Source: Croceimicrobium sp963974215
GTDB lineage: Bacteria; Bacteroidota; Bacteroidia; Flavobacteriales; Schleiferiaceae
DNA length: 64,000 nucleotides
Direction of reading: 5' to 3'
Assembly: GCA_963974215.1 (NCBI GenBank)
Contig: CAXBBL010000006.1
Location: 216,588 to 280,587, forward strand
The first letter of the stretch is position 1, and every line of letters starts with the position of its first letter. Below, piece by piece: positions 42,101 through 52,100 of the stretch. Made by a program: the position numbers and the translations under genes. Under the pieces are notes generated by a model. The model was not told the DNA's origin. It saw only the letters and a list, made by a program, of their open reading frames with translations, and ran no database searches.

Positions 42101-45100
42101 TCATTAGCCAAGCCGCCTAAAAGGTGTAAATCGTCAATCGCTATAAATACGGGATCCCCTTCTAGTGAATTGGTGTTTCTAGTGGCATCAGCCGTTTGCC
42201 AAGAACTTAGATCTGTAAAGGTTGCATTACCATCATCAATAAGATCGCCGCCGGAAACTTTAAAGTAAATATTGTAATCTACCAAAGACGTGGCATCTAT
42301 TGGATCTACTGACTCAAAAGCAAAATCAGATCCATTAGAAACAAAAATATTGTTATAAATATTTAGTTCTTCATCATCATCGATGGCAAAAGCCGGATTT
42401 CCCATTGAGCTATTGTGGTATACATCAATGTGAATGGCATCCAACAAATAAATACCATAGTCATTTTCGCTAATTACCATGTTATTATATAACGTAGAGT
42501 TGGTAGCGGGTGAAAGACCATCATTACCATCATTAATATAAATACCATAGTCTTTTACATGCACTTGGTTACCGCTAATCTGGAAATGATCAACATCAAT
42601 CAAGTAGATGCCATCTTCATCAGTAGCTGATATATTAGAAACAATGGTGTTATCTGTAATTTCTACATTTTCTACACTATATAGATACATTGCAGATAAG
42701 TAGAATTTGCGAATATTAGTATTTCTTAACGTAAATCCTGAGACATTTTGTACCGTAGAATTACCATAATAGGTTAAACCATAATAACCTCCTACTAAAT
42801 GGCAGTTTTCAATGGTCACACTATCAACTGCACTTCCAAAACTTTGATCATTTTCATAATCAGACGAAATAGCAATCGGTGATACATCGCCTCTAAAAGC
42901 ACCACTTGAATCGGTCGCTACCACACTGTTTGTTAAAGTAAAGTGGTCAGCATCATTCGTTACTAAAATCCCCCATCCTTCACTAGCTGCATTATTAGTA
43001 ATGGTTAAGTTATCAATAGTCACATAATCCGTGCTATCAATAAGTACCGTGGCTTGAGGGCCTTGTTGGTTAAAATCAAGTGTTGCACCACCACCATTAA
43101 CAGTAATTGTATTGGTTATGGATGCTCCTGGTACGCCACTATACAAACCTGGTACTCCCAGTAAGTGGAAACTACCTGTATAAGGTGTTCCTGAAGCATT
43201 AGGTTGTACATTTAAGGTAACCGGACCACTAACACCACAAACGTTTAGCGCCTGTGCAGCCTCTTCGAAAGTGGCAAAGTTAGCACTAGTTCCTCCAATG
43301 GTGTAGGTGCCGCTTAAAGCAGAGGCACAGGTGGTAACTCCGATCTTTGGACCTTCCCAAAGACTAACATCACCAGTTCCACAACTATCGCGTACATAAA
43401 ACTCATAAGGGGTGCCTGCTGTTAGGCCGCTTACTGTAAAATTAGTTGATGAACTAGCAGGAATTATCGTTCCAGTTCCAGGTGTAAAGCCTAAAGGACC
43501 ATATTCTATTTGCCAGTTGCTTGCGCCACCTGTTGTCCAACTTAAATCTACAGATGTATTAGTACTGCTATTAACCATCAAATTACTTGGATCAAAACAG
43601 GTTGGACTCTCATAAATGAAGTTATCGATATAAATTTGATCGAGTATATTATTCTGACCATGTGCGAAGGCAACATACTTGTCTGTACCGGTATAGTTAT
43701 TAAAGAGCACTTGTTGAGGATCCCAAGCGTCATCAGCCATGTCAGCCGCAAAAATGGTATCATAGGGAGTGAAAGTAGTTACATCTGAAGGATCTGACAT
43801 CGTACCAATTATTAGGTCTGAAGTCTGGTTCTCGTCGTAAGTTTCGAAACGAATCCTTTTGGCATTGTCAAAGTCGATTAATAAGGGAGTAGCAATCATT
43901 AATTCTCCCGAACCAGTGAAATAGTACATCTCTAAACTATTGGGTGCACTCGAACTTAAAAAGTTTTCAGTGCCTACAAAACTACTGGTAGATGACCCAT
44001 TATTAATAACCGTCCAACAAGCGTCAACCGCTGGTTCGGAAGTATTATCAAAATTTTGTGTATAAGGTGCCGTTATCGGTGGACAAGGTGTACAAAATGA
44101 AACTGGTCCTACCCAATCACTCGTATCACCTGCACCGCAAACTGCCCTTACCAAAAACTCATAACAAACTTGAGAGGTCAAAGTATCTACTACTATACCG
44201 CCCGAGCTTGCAAAAGCTTTTACTCCGGCCATAGTGGTACTTCCCTGATAGAAACCAGCAGGACCAAACCAATATTGAAATTGACTAGCACTAGCCGAGC
44301 CTGTCCAATCTAAAGTAGCAGCAGTATCAACTAAATTATTCACCGCTAAACCAAGAGGCAGAGGACATGTAACTGCCTTTAAACTAATATCATCAATAGT
44401 AAGACCATCTGATGCTGTAGTACTAGTTGCACTAAGTCGGCCATTTTGTCCAAAACGGATTTGCGTTAAAGCCCCAATGGATTGACCTGCACTTACTATT
44501 GGTGCAACTATATCTACATCTTTAACAGAATCGAAAACTCCATTTGCGGTGCGAATTGCATCAAGATTCAGTATTTCAACCCAAGGGTCGGCAGGACCAC
44601 CGCGTACCCAAACACGATTGTCAGGATGGTTTTCCTGCCCGTGAGACATAAAGTAAAAACTTAATTGTATGCCACCTACGGTGGAGTAATTACTTAAATT
44701 AACTGTTAAGGTTAGAAAGTTAGACTCAATATTGGTTGCGGAGGGCGAATGATCTAGCGTCAAGGCCTGTGTTCCATTTCTATAAAAGCTAGATCCGGCT
44801 TGCAACCGAAGGCGAGATAATGTTTCATCTGAAGCATCGAAACGCCAATCATAATTTGTAGCGCAAAGATTGGTAGTGCCATTAAAAGTAGGACCCACAC
44901 TAAAACTTTCAAATCCTTCTGAAAATGGCAAATTAAGTGGCAATGGATCGTTACATCTAGTTCGTATTGAAAATGGCCCAACCCATCTAGAAAAGTCATT
45001 GGTTCCGCAAGAATCGCGAACATAAAAATCGTAAACCAAATCGTCACTTAAACCCGTAATTGTGGCAAAAGTATCTGGTACAAAAGTAGTAGTGCCTGAA

Positions 45101-46080
45101 CCTAAATTAAAGCCGCTGCTTCCATATTGAACAAAAGCACCAGGATTGCTGCCTGTACCTCTCCAATTTAAAAAGACATCGGAGCCTAGTAGACTTACAT
45201 TAACAGTTGAGGGATTTACAGCCGGACAAGTAGGTAAAGTTCTGAATGTCTGCGGCCCAGGGAAATAAATCGAATCAACACCACAATATTCAGTAAAATA
45301 AACTTCATAATCTGAATCAGGAATAAGACTACTTATATTTATGGGTGGGTTATTTGTAGGGTATGTTCCTGAAATAACTATTCCTGTTCCTTGTGTAAAT
45401 CCAGCTAAACCATACTCTAACCTAAAACCAGTATTACCTGTCCCAGGCGTCCAATTAATATCAGCACTATTTATAGTTATGTTGCCAATATTAAAATTTG
45501 AAAATAAATTGGTACAAGCACCAGTAATGGCTAAATCGTAGCTAACCGAACCTAAAAATCTTCTAGGGTTAAAAGTAGGATTAGGAAAACTACCGCCAAA
45601 AGCTAAAGAATCAGCGACGCTCACCGTTAATGTCCCATCTGTGTAGGTCAAAGGGTCGGATGAAGTACCTGTTTGATAATGGGTATTCCCTCCACTTGTT
45701 TCTATGTAAACTCCTATCGCACTATTTGCAGCAATTGGAATTTTTAATCCTCCAAAAGGTATAACCACTGGAGGACTGGAGCCACCTAAAGGTGAAATGG
45801 GAGCATTTTGCACGAGAGCTGTCCAACCATTAGCGGCATCAATGGTTGGGGCCCCTGCGGATGTTACACCGCCTTGACGTACCCAAATTGTCGCGCTAGT
45901 TCCGCTCTGGAAGATATTTGAAATCCCAGTGATCTCTACTGGACTACCGCCTGTTTCAATTCTAAAAGAAACCCCCGTTGATTGGTTGTCTGCAATCAAA
46001 GGTGGACTTGTTGTAATTGTGCCTTGCCCCCAAGATAATAGGGAATACAGGGAAAAGACAAATAATAATCTGTTTTTCAT
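39127..46080 (-). CDS. Giant modular surface protein 1 with T9SS sorting domain
   Basis: 2317 residues. Order: signal peptide (1-18), a shared N-terminal beta domain (~20-185), FN3 domains with the mark EYGxxGFxxGTG (~190-375), a jelly-roll/MAM-like domain (~381-570), FN3 (571-665), a second jelly-roll (~669-827), FN3 (~829-925), a right-handed parallel beta-helix with Asn ladders such as YNNMVISENDYGIYL (~925-1368), a lamin-tail domain (~1510-1640), an Ig-like part and FN3, a lectin-like jelly-roll (~1855-2055), FN3, PKD (~2147-2227, ASFSIDSAIVNGSYEV) and a type A sorting domain (2235-2317, SVYPNPTQKMLNVSF). It would be exported by T9SS and held at or released from the surface; adhesion is the likely role. 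Sister genes lie directly upstream. Confidence 0.88.
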   Translation of the reverse strand: MKNRLLFVFSLYSLLSWGQGTITTSPPLIADNQSTGVSFRIETGGSPVEITGISNIFQSGTSATIWVRQGGVTSAGAPTIDAANGWTALVQNAPISPLGGSSPPVVIPFGGLKIPIAANSAIGVYIETSGGNTHYQTGTSSDPLTYTDGTLTVSVADSLAFGGSFPNPTFNPRRFLGSVSYDLAITGACTNLFSNFNIGNITINSADINWTPGTGNTGFRLEYGLAGFTQGTGIVISGTYPTNNPPINISSLIPDSDYEVYFTEYCGVDSIYFPGPQTFRTLPTCPAVNPSTVNVSLLGSDVFLNWRGTGSNPGAFVQYGSSGFNLGSGTTTFVPDTFATITGLSDDLVYDFYVRDSCGTNDFSRWVGPFSIRTRCNDPLPLNLPFSEGFESFSVGPTFNGTTNLCATNYDWRFDASDETLSRLRLQAGSSFYRNGTQALTLDHSPSATNIESNFLTLTVNLSNYSTVGGIQLSFYFMSHGQENHPDNRVWVRGGPADPWVEILNLDAIRTANGVFDSVKDVDIVAPIVSAGQSIGALTQIRFGQNGRLSATSTTASDGLTIDDISLKAVTCPLPLGLAVNNLVDTAATLDWTGSASASQFQYWFGPAGFYQGSTTMAGVKAFASSGGIVVDTLTSQVCYEFLVRAVCGAGDTSDWVGPVSFCTPCPPITAPYTQNFDNTSEPAVDACWTVINNGSSTSSFVGTENFLSSSAPNSLEMYYFTGSGELMIATPLLIDFDNAKRIRFETYDENQTSDLIIGTMSDPSDVTTFTPYDTIFAADMADDAWDPQQVLFNNYTGTDKYVAFAHGQNNILDQIYIDNFIYESPTCFDPSNLMVNSSTNTSVDLSWTTGGASNWQIEYGPLGFTPGTGTIIPASSSTNFTVSGLTAGTPYEFYVRDSCGTGDVSLWEGPKIGVTTCASALSGTYTIGGTSANFATFEEAAQALNVCGVSGPVTLNVQPNASGTPYTGSFHLLGVPGLYSGVPGASITNTITVNGGGATLDFNQQGPQATVLIDSTDYVTIDNLTITNNAASEGWGILVTNDADHFTLTNSVVATDSSGAFRGDVSPIAISSDYENDQSFGSAVDSVTIENCHLVGGYYGLTYYGNSTVQNVSGFTLRNTNIRKFYLSAMYLYSVENVEITDNTIVSNISATDEDGIYLIDVDHFQISGNQVHVKDYGIYINDGNDGLSPATNSTLYNNMVISENDYGIYLLDAIHIDVYHNSSMGNPAFAIDDDEELNIYNNIFVSNGSDFAFESVDPIDATSLVDYNIYFKVSGGDLIDDGNATFTDLSSWQTADATRNTNSLEGDPVFIAIDDLHLLGGLANDAGDNTLGITVDIDGDTRPAAGSTTVDIGADEYTPLAGDIAILSGDFIKGLCLSANDSIVLTAQNLITNIDFSVDPLTASYSVTGPANSSGLITVNTGVAGVLDTIIMKTNGIDLSIPGVYTLNAYLQQNGVNVVNSNDTLASVTFEVKEEFIASPDTAYLLSQADSVEICVNSSFFGAGDFKITEICHFAGATNGTPTAGRPGYLTADDYIEISGAPGSDLEGYTLEQWSASALLSTETFAAGTVLSPSGNAILAISQLNSSVPSPSDFYYHANGAFTGTNGSGTAAGRILKDDQGNIIDAVGYGTSSYSFPAAAGVTTEWNGGQPSGSSTWGIRLEGPDTDDGTNWVASSTSPQDPNVYNTGFPVINAAAAPGLNWTLAGSTAIIDTTSCIVVGPYTNPGNYQYVVSFSNACGSYTDTVTVVVPNCSAPSVLRGEAVSASSVAIAWDTVGTGSTSFDVEYGPVGFTVGAGTRVNVSTDSTVVTGIPTNLCAEYYVRSTCSPTDASVWAGPIQICPDQTICGEDIEQYATGLIENQSALFLPWQGTVGAGGTASVVTTQAASGNQSLMLSDPTGTAPDDIIAYFDTISSGIWEVAFEMYIPSGRNAYFNIQQNHAFNGVGTNYWGGEVYFQGNGTAEVQYSTGTVVAGTFSYTQGQWNSVSTILDLDNDSIWFELNGTSTGIGYDYSLANPGVALQFNGVNFYTGKIVGDPTSSEYYIDDFCVQPYAVQGICNPPNALSVTSTGCDSISLNWTSLSGGSIIEYGVSPLTPGTGSFTGVVVPPYTISGLNPGTQYDVLIADTCTGDTSTFTSINGTTKVGPTPNASFSIDSAIVNGSYEVYLDASGSTNALSYSWDFGNSVTSSNIVDTATYGTNGSYTITLVVSNTCGTDTATFTTNANVDLVENALANSLSVYPNPTQKMLNVSFREVGSADVQIVLRDAQGRSVLMINDRMQSGTYSNAFNVSDLASGIYMLEIKSGSLTAHRRISIK

Positions 46081-46119
46081 AATGAAAAATTAGGGTTAGT
46101 AAAAATTTACAGAGTGGAG

Positions 46120-46127
46120 ACAATATA
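46120..46127 (-). promoter_or_regulatory. Possible -7 box of giant gene 1
   Basis: The minus strand has AGTGGTTATATTGT, which corresponds to AGTGGCTATATTTG in front of giant gene 2 at the same distance behind the terminator. TATATTGT deviates from TAnnTTTG in two bases, so the promoter is inferred from conservation between the sisters. Confidence 0.35.
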
Positions 46128-46149
46128 ACCACTGGAGAAGCTTTAAACT

Positions 46150-46181
46150 AAAAAAGCCGCTCAAAAATGAGCGGCTTTTAG
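46150..46181 (-). terminator. Terminator of giant gene 2
   Basis: AAAAGCCGCTCA and TGAGCGGCTTTT (46152-46163, 46168-46179) with loop AAAA; the stem is identical to the terminators of its two sisters. Confidence 0.88.
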
Positions 46182-46197
46182 TTAAAGAGGTATATGA

Positions 46198-49100
46198 TTA
46201 TTTAATGACGAGGCGTCGGTGAGTAATCAAAAACCCTGATTTAATTTCTAACATGTAAATACCAGTGGCTAAGCTAGAAACATCAATATCCTTATTGTAA
46301 TTCCCACTTTCCAAGCGGTCATCTAGCTGAATTACACTTCTGCCTTGGGCATCGCGTAAAACAATTTGGACATCGGCACTACCCACTTCACGGAAACTTA
46401 TATTAAACATCTTCCGGGTGGGGTTTGGATAGACACTTAAGCTGTTTGCTAAAGCATTTTCATTTAGGCCAATATTCACATTAGTAGTGAATGTAGCCGT
46501 GTCAGCCCCACAAGCATTAGATACAATAAGGGTGATGGTATAGTTACCATTACCGCTATAAATCATAGTATCAACAACGGCACTACTGCTAGAACCATTA
46601 CCGAAAGACCATTGGTAGGAATCTGCATTCGTTGAAGCGGATGCATCTAGATAAACCCTATAAGTTCCTCCCACAGTAGCACTATCAATAGTAAAACTAG
46701 CCACTGGTTGAGGTGCATTGGCCGTACTATTGGTAATACTTATGGCATTACTGGTGTCGCTTCCGCAGATGTCAGAAACATAGAAATCATAAGCCGTACT
46801 AGCTGTTAAGCCTGTAACCGCGTATGGAGCGGTAACATTATTTACCGTTGTTCCGCCGGTAGCAGGATTAAAACCACTGGTACCGTAAACCAATACCGAA
46901 CTACCACTATTACTAGTCCAATCTAACTCAATGCTATCGCAAGCAATATTTGCGGTGGCTACTAGGTTGGTCGGATCTGGACAAGAATTAGCACGCGGGC
47001 TAACACAGAAGTTATCTACAAAATACTCTACCGAGTACGTATTACCCGCTAAAACACCAGAATAGAAGTTTACACCATTAAACTGTAATGGGCCTCCTGC
47101 ATTGGCATTAGAATAAACATATCCTACTGTAGTTGAAGCACCATTTAATTCTACCCAAATGGAATCATTATCTAGGTCTACAACCGTGGTAATCGTATTC
47201 CATTGTCCTTGGGTATAGTTAAAGGTTCCTGCTAAAGTAGAACCGGTAGTATAAACTACCTGGGCTGTTCCATTTGCTAAGAAATAAACTTCGCCACCCC
47301 AAAGATTTCCTGCTGCTCCACCAATATAGTTTTGCTGGATATTATAGTAAGCCCCTTTACCTATGGGTACATACATATCAAAAGCTACTTCCCAAGTTCC
47401 GGATGAAATGGTATCAAATAAAGCGACCAAATCTGAAAAACCCGCCGTTCCACCATCGTGGATACGGAAAGACTGCGGTGAAGAAGCACTTTGCGCAGTA
47501 GAAATTTCTACGTCGCCTGCATTACCTGCCCAGGGAACAAATAGAGCCGATTGATCGTAAAGTTTCAAGCTCGCATTATACTGATCAATGCTATCACAAG
47601 GAATAGCAGTGGGGCAAATGGCGGTGGGGCCTACCCATAAACTAGTATCACCTAGCGCACAAATAGCTCGCACATAGATCTCTTGGCAAAGGTTATTGGC
47701 AGTAGTAAAAGTTACTACCAAGGAATCGGCTGTGCTAGTTAAACTAGTACCCGTACCTAAAGTAAAGCCCGTGGAACCGTATTCTACTTGGTAAGACGCC
47801 GGACTACCAGATGGTGTCCAACGTGCTACGGCAGAATTAGTAGATACAGGGCTCGTGTTAAGACTTAAGGGTCTAGGGCAGCTAGCACCTTGCTGAACAC
47901 TGACATCGTCAATAGATATATCTCCTGTAAAGGATGTACCACGATGACCTTCAAATACAAACTTATAAACGCCGGTGCTTAATGAACTTAAAGATACCGA
48001 ACGACGTACAAAAGGATCGGCCTGAGCCGCCTGTTGGGCACCAATTAAGCTATCGATAGCTGTTCTCGTTCCGGTGGCATCCTCTGCATAAATAACCAAC
48101 TTATTAATTGTGGCACCAAACATATGGTAGTGGTACTCTAACTCGGGGTTAGTAACGGTACTAATGTCAATTCCCGGAGAAATTAATTCGGCCGGACCGC
48201 CAGAAGTAGATGTTTCTAGATACATATAAGTTCCACCGGTAGTAGTTGGGAAAGTATTATCATAGAATGGACCGGTGCCAGTAGAGTTTTCATTAGCGCC
48301 TGAAGCATCTTCCGATTCCCATCTTACCGTACCAGTTATGGTATTATGTGTCCAGCAATTTTCCCAACCAGCCGGAGTACCAGCAGCGATACCAATGGTA
48401 AGACCTTCGAAGTTGGTGAAATAAGGAGCGGCATAGCTGGTAGGACAAGGCGTAGAGAAACACTCTGGGCCAGCCCAGAAACTTGTGTCGCCTGGTGCAC
48501 AAATTTCGCGTACCCAGAAACAGTAAGCTGTACCAGCAGTTAAGCCTGTAAGATTAAGACTAGCTGCAGATTGAATTACTCTCGTATTTGAAGGATCACC
48601 CAATAAGCCTAAGCCATATTCTATTTCATAAGATGCACTGGTACTTCCATTCGCATTAACCCAGCTAAGATCTGCCGTAGACTGTGTAACATTGGCGGTT
48701 GCTAAGGCGTTTGGTCGAACACAAGATGGAATTGTTTCATAGTTGAGATCATCTAAAAAAATAGTCTGGAAAGTGGAATTCTGACCATGAGCAATAGCAA
48801 AATATTGATCTGTTCCATTATAACCATTAGCAGCATTCAGCTCAACTATATACTCTAACATTGAAATTGTCATGGTTAAAGTATCTAAAGGACTAAAAGT
48901 ACTTGCATCTAAAGGATTGGTTATTGAACCCACAATTAAGGTACGCAAGTTGAAAACAGAGTTAGAACGAGCGAAGAAGCGAAGACGCTTGTCGCCAGCG
49001 GTTAAGTCAGTTGTGACAGGAGAAACCATAATTAAAGGAGAGGCAACGGGACTGCCGTTATCAAATTCTACCACATTTGGATTAGACACCGGCTGGTTGA

Positions 49101-52100
49101 AAGTTGAACTTTGAATGGTTAAACCTGAAAAGTTACTACTAACCAAACTTGGATCTTCGATTTTTATAAAACAGCCTAGGTCATTACCTGCCGATAGATT
49201 ATCCCAATTGTTAAAATAAGGTGCTGAAATCGCCTGGCATTGTGTTTTAAAACAGAAAGGGTCTGACCAAGCAGATGTATCACCCGGAGCACAAACTTCA
49301 CGCACCCAAAAACAATAGTTTGTATTGGGTAAGAGTCCGCTTAAGCTTGTGGTATCATTGCCAACTAAATTAATTGTATTTAAAACCGAACCTTGCAGAC
49401 CTCCTGGCCCATATTCAATCTGGAAATTGCCAGAGCTGCCTGTGAAAGGAGTAAATGCAATGGTCGCATTCATCGAGTCTACTGCCAAAACTGAAAGATT
49501 GGTCACAGTTGGGCAGGATGGAATTACTTCATAAATTATATCATCAATATATAATGTTCTAAAGGTAAGATTGCCTCCATGTGCTACTGCAAAATATTGA
49601 TCGCTACCATTATAACCATTCGCGGCCGTTAGGTTAGAAATATACCGGTCATGCGGACTTGAATCCGTTAGATCGAAAGTATCCAAAGGATGGAAAGTCG
49701 CCGCATCGAAAGGATTAGACAGAGTTCCAACAATTAATTGAGTCTGCGGAACCAAGGCTGAGCTTTGTCTCGCTCTTACAACTATTCTTTTATCCCCAAC
49801 AGCCATATCGGTAGTGGGCGGAGAAACAATCATCAAGGGTAAAGTAGAGCTGCTATTATCTAATTCAATTTGACGAGCACCAGAAAATGGCACCCCAAAC
49901 TGAGTTACTAAAGCTCCAGCAAAAGTACTTGTGAAAAATGCAGGGTCCTCAATTTTACCAAAACAACCTAGATCTTTACCCGTCGCCAATGCATCCCAAT
50001 TTTCAAAATAAGGGGCTGAAATCGGAGAACAAGGGGTGCAGAAGTCAAATGGGCCAGCCCAAGTACTGGTATCTCCCGGTCCACATACCGCGCGCACTAA
50101 AAACTGGTAACAAGATTGTGCACTTAAGGTATCGACTAAAATTCCACTGGCACTGGCAAAGGCTTTTACGCCACCAACGGTAGTAGTACCTTGATAGAAA
50201 CCACCCGGGCCAAACCAATATTCAAATTGACCTGCACTACTAGTGCCTGTCCAGTTTAGGGTGGCAGTAGTGTCAAATAAATTGCTAGCATTTAAACCTG
50301 ATGGCTGTGGACAACTAACTGCATCTAAAGTTACATCATCAAAGGTATAACCATCCGAGAATGTAGTACCACCCGCTGAGAATCTTCCATTTTGCCCAAA
50401 TCTAATTTGCGTTAAAGCGCCAATTGATTGACCCGCTCCTGTTATAGGGGCCACGATATCTAATTTCTTTACGGAATCGTAAATTCCGTTACCAGAACTA
50501 AGTACATCTAAGTTGGCTACTTCGATCCAAGGATCACTTGGGGCTCCGCGCACCCATACGCGATTGTCTGGGCTAGCCGCTTGACCATGTCCCATAAAAT
50601 AGAAACCCAACTCTATACCCCCAGAGGTAGTATAGTTACTCAAGTTTACTGTAAGCGTTAAGAAGTTAGACTCTAAACCACTAGCCGAGGGAAAGTGATC
50701 CATAGTTAGGGCTTGAGTACCATTTTTATAGAAAGCAGAGCCTGCTTGTAATCGTAAACGAGAGGCTGTTTCATCGGAAGCATCAAAGCGCCAATCGTAA
50801 GTAGGGGCACATAAATTGGTTGTTCCATTGAAAGTAGGGCCAACACTAAAGCCTTCAAAACCTTCGAAGAAAGGCAGGTTTGTAGGTGAAGGAGCAGCAC
50901 AACCCGAAAGGACAGTGTAAGGTCCTACCCAAACTGAAAGATCATTGTTTCCGCAGGAATCTTGAATATAAAAATCGTAAAGTGTATTGTCGGTTAAACC
51001 AGTAACAGTTGCGAAGGTATCGGTCGCTGCCACAATAGTTCCTGAACCTAAGCTAAATCCTGAAGTTCCGTACTGGACATTAGCTCCAGGGTTGCTACCA
51101 GTACTGGCCCAATTTAAAAAGACATCTGCTCCACCTACTGAGGTATTTACAGTAAAAGGATCGATTGGAGGACAAGTAGGAATTACATCAAAAACAAAAT
51201 CGTCTATATAAATAGCTTGAAACGTATTTTGAGCCCCATGTCTAAAACCAATTGTGGCATCAGTTCCATTATAGTTGGAAGCGGCATCAAGATTAACGGT
51301 AAATCGTTGGTCAACATTAGTAAGAGTTATGGTCTGAATTACATTGTAATTTCCCGCTGAATCTGCATTTGGGATAGAAATAATTTCTAAGGTAGTGGGT
51401 AAAGTTGAAGATGTTTTAGCGTTAAACTCCACCATTTTATTTAAGGTTGACAATCCAAAAAATGGTTGAGAAAAAACTACAATATCCTCATTGCTGCCTA
51501 CAGCTGAGCTATTGTTAAGCTGTAATTGTTGAGGTGCAGAAGTAGGACTAAAAGCGGTTGTAATATTAACAGTTGGAGTTCCTACACTTACATCGACAAA
51601 GGCCCTTAGGCAAGGAAAAGCCGTTCCATCAAAGTTTTCTGTAAAGCGTGCCGATGCATAGCCACAATCTGTAGTAAAATTGAGAATAGTTGTACGTGAT
51701 AATCCATCGCCGCGGAGGCTACAATCGGATGTTAATACTAAATCGTAGTTGGTATTAGGTGAAAAGCCACCCACAGTAATTGTATCGCCGGTGCTAGTAC
51801 CTATTGTACCTGTACCCTGGGTAAAGCCGCCAGGTCCCCACTCCCAACTAAGTGAGTCGGTGGTTGCGGTATATACAAAAGTTACAGAAACACTATCGAG
51901 GGCAATTATAGTAATCCCAGATGGAGCAGGGCAAACCGGCAAGGTGGTAAAGGACTGAGGTGCAGGGAAATAAACAGAATCTGTTCCGCAGTACTCGGTA
52001 AAGTATACATCATAGTCTGTATCGGGTACTAAGCTGCTAATATTCACAGGTGGATTATTGGCAGGATATGTTCCCGTTACTACTGTACCGGAACCCAATG

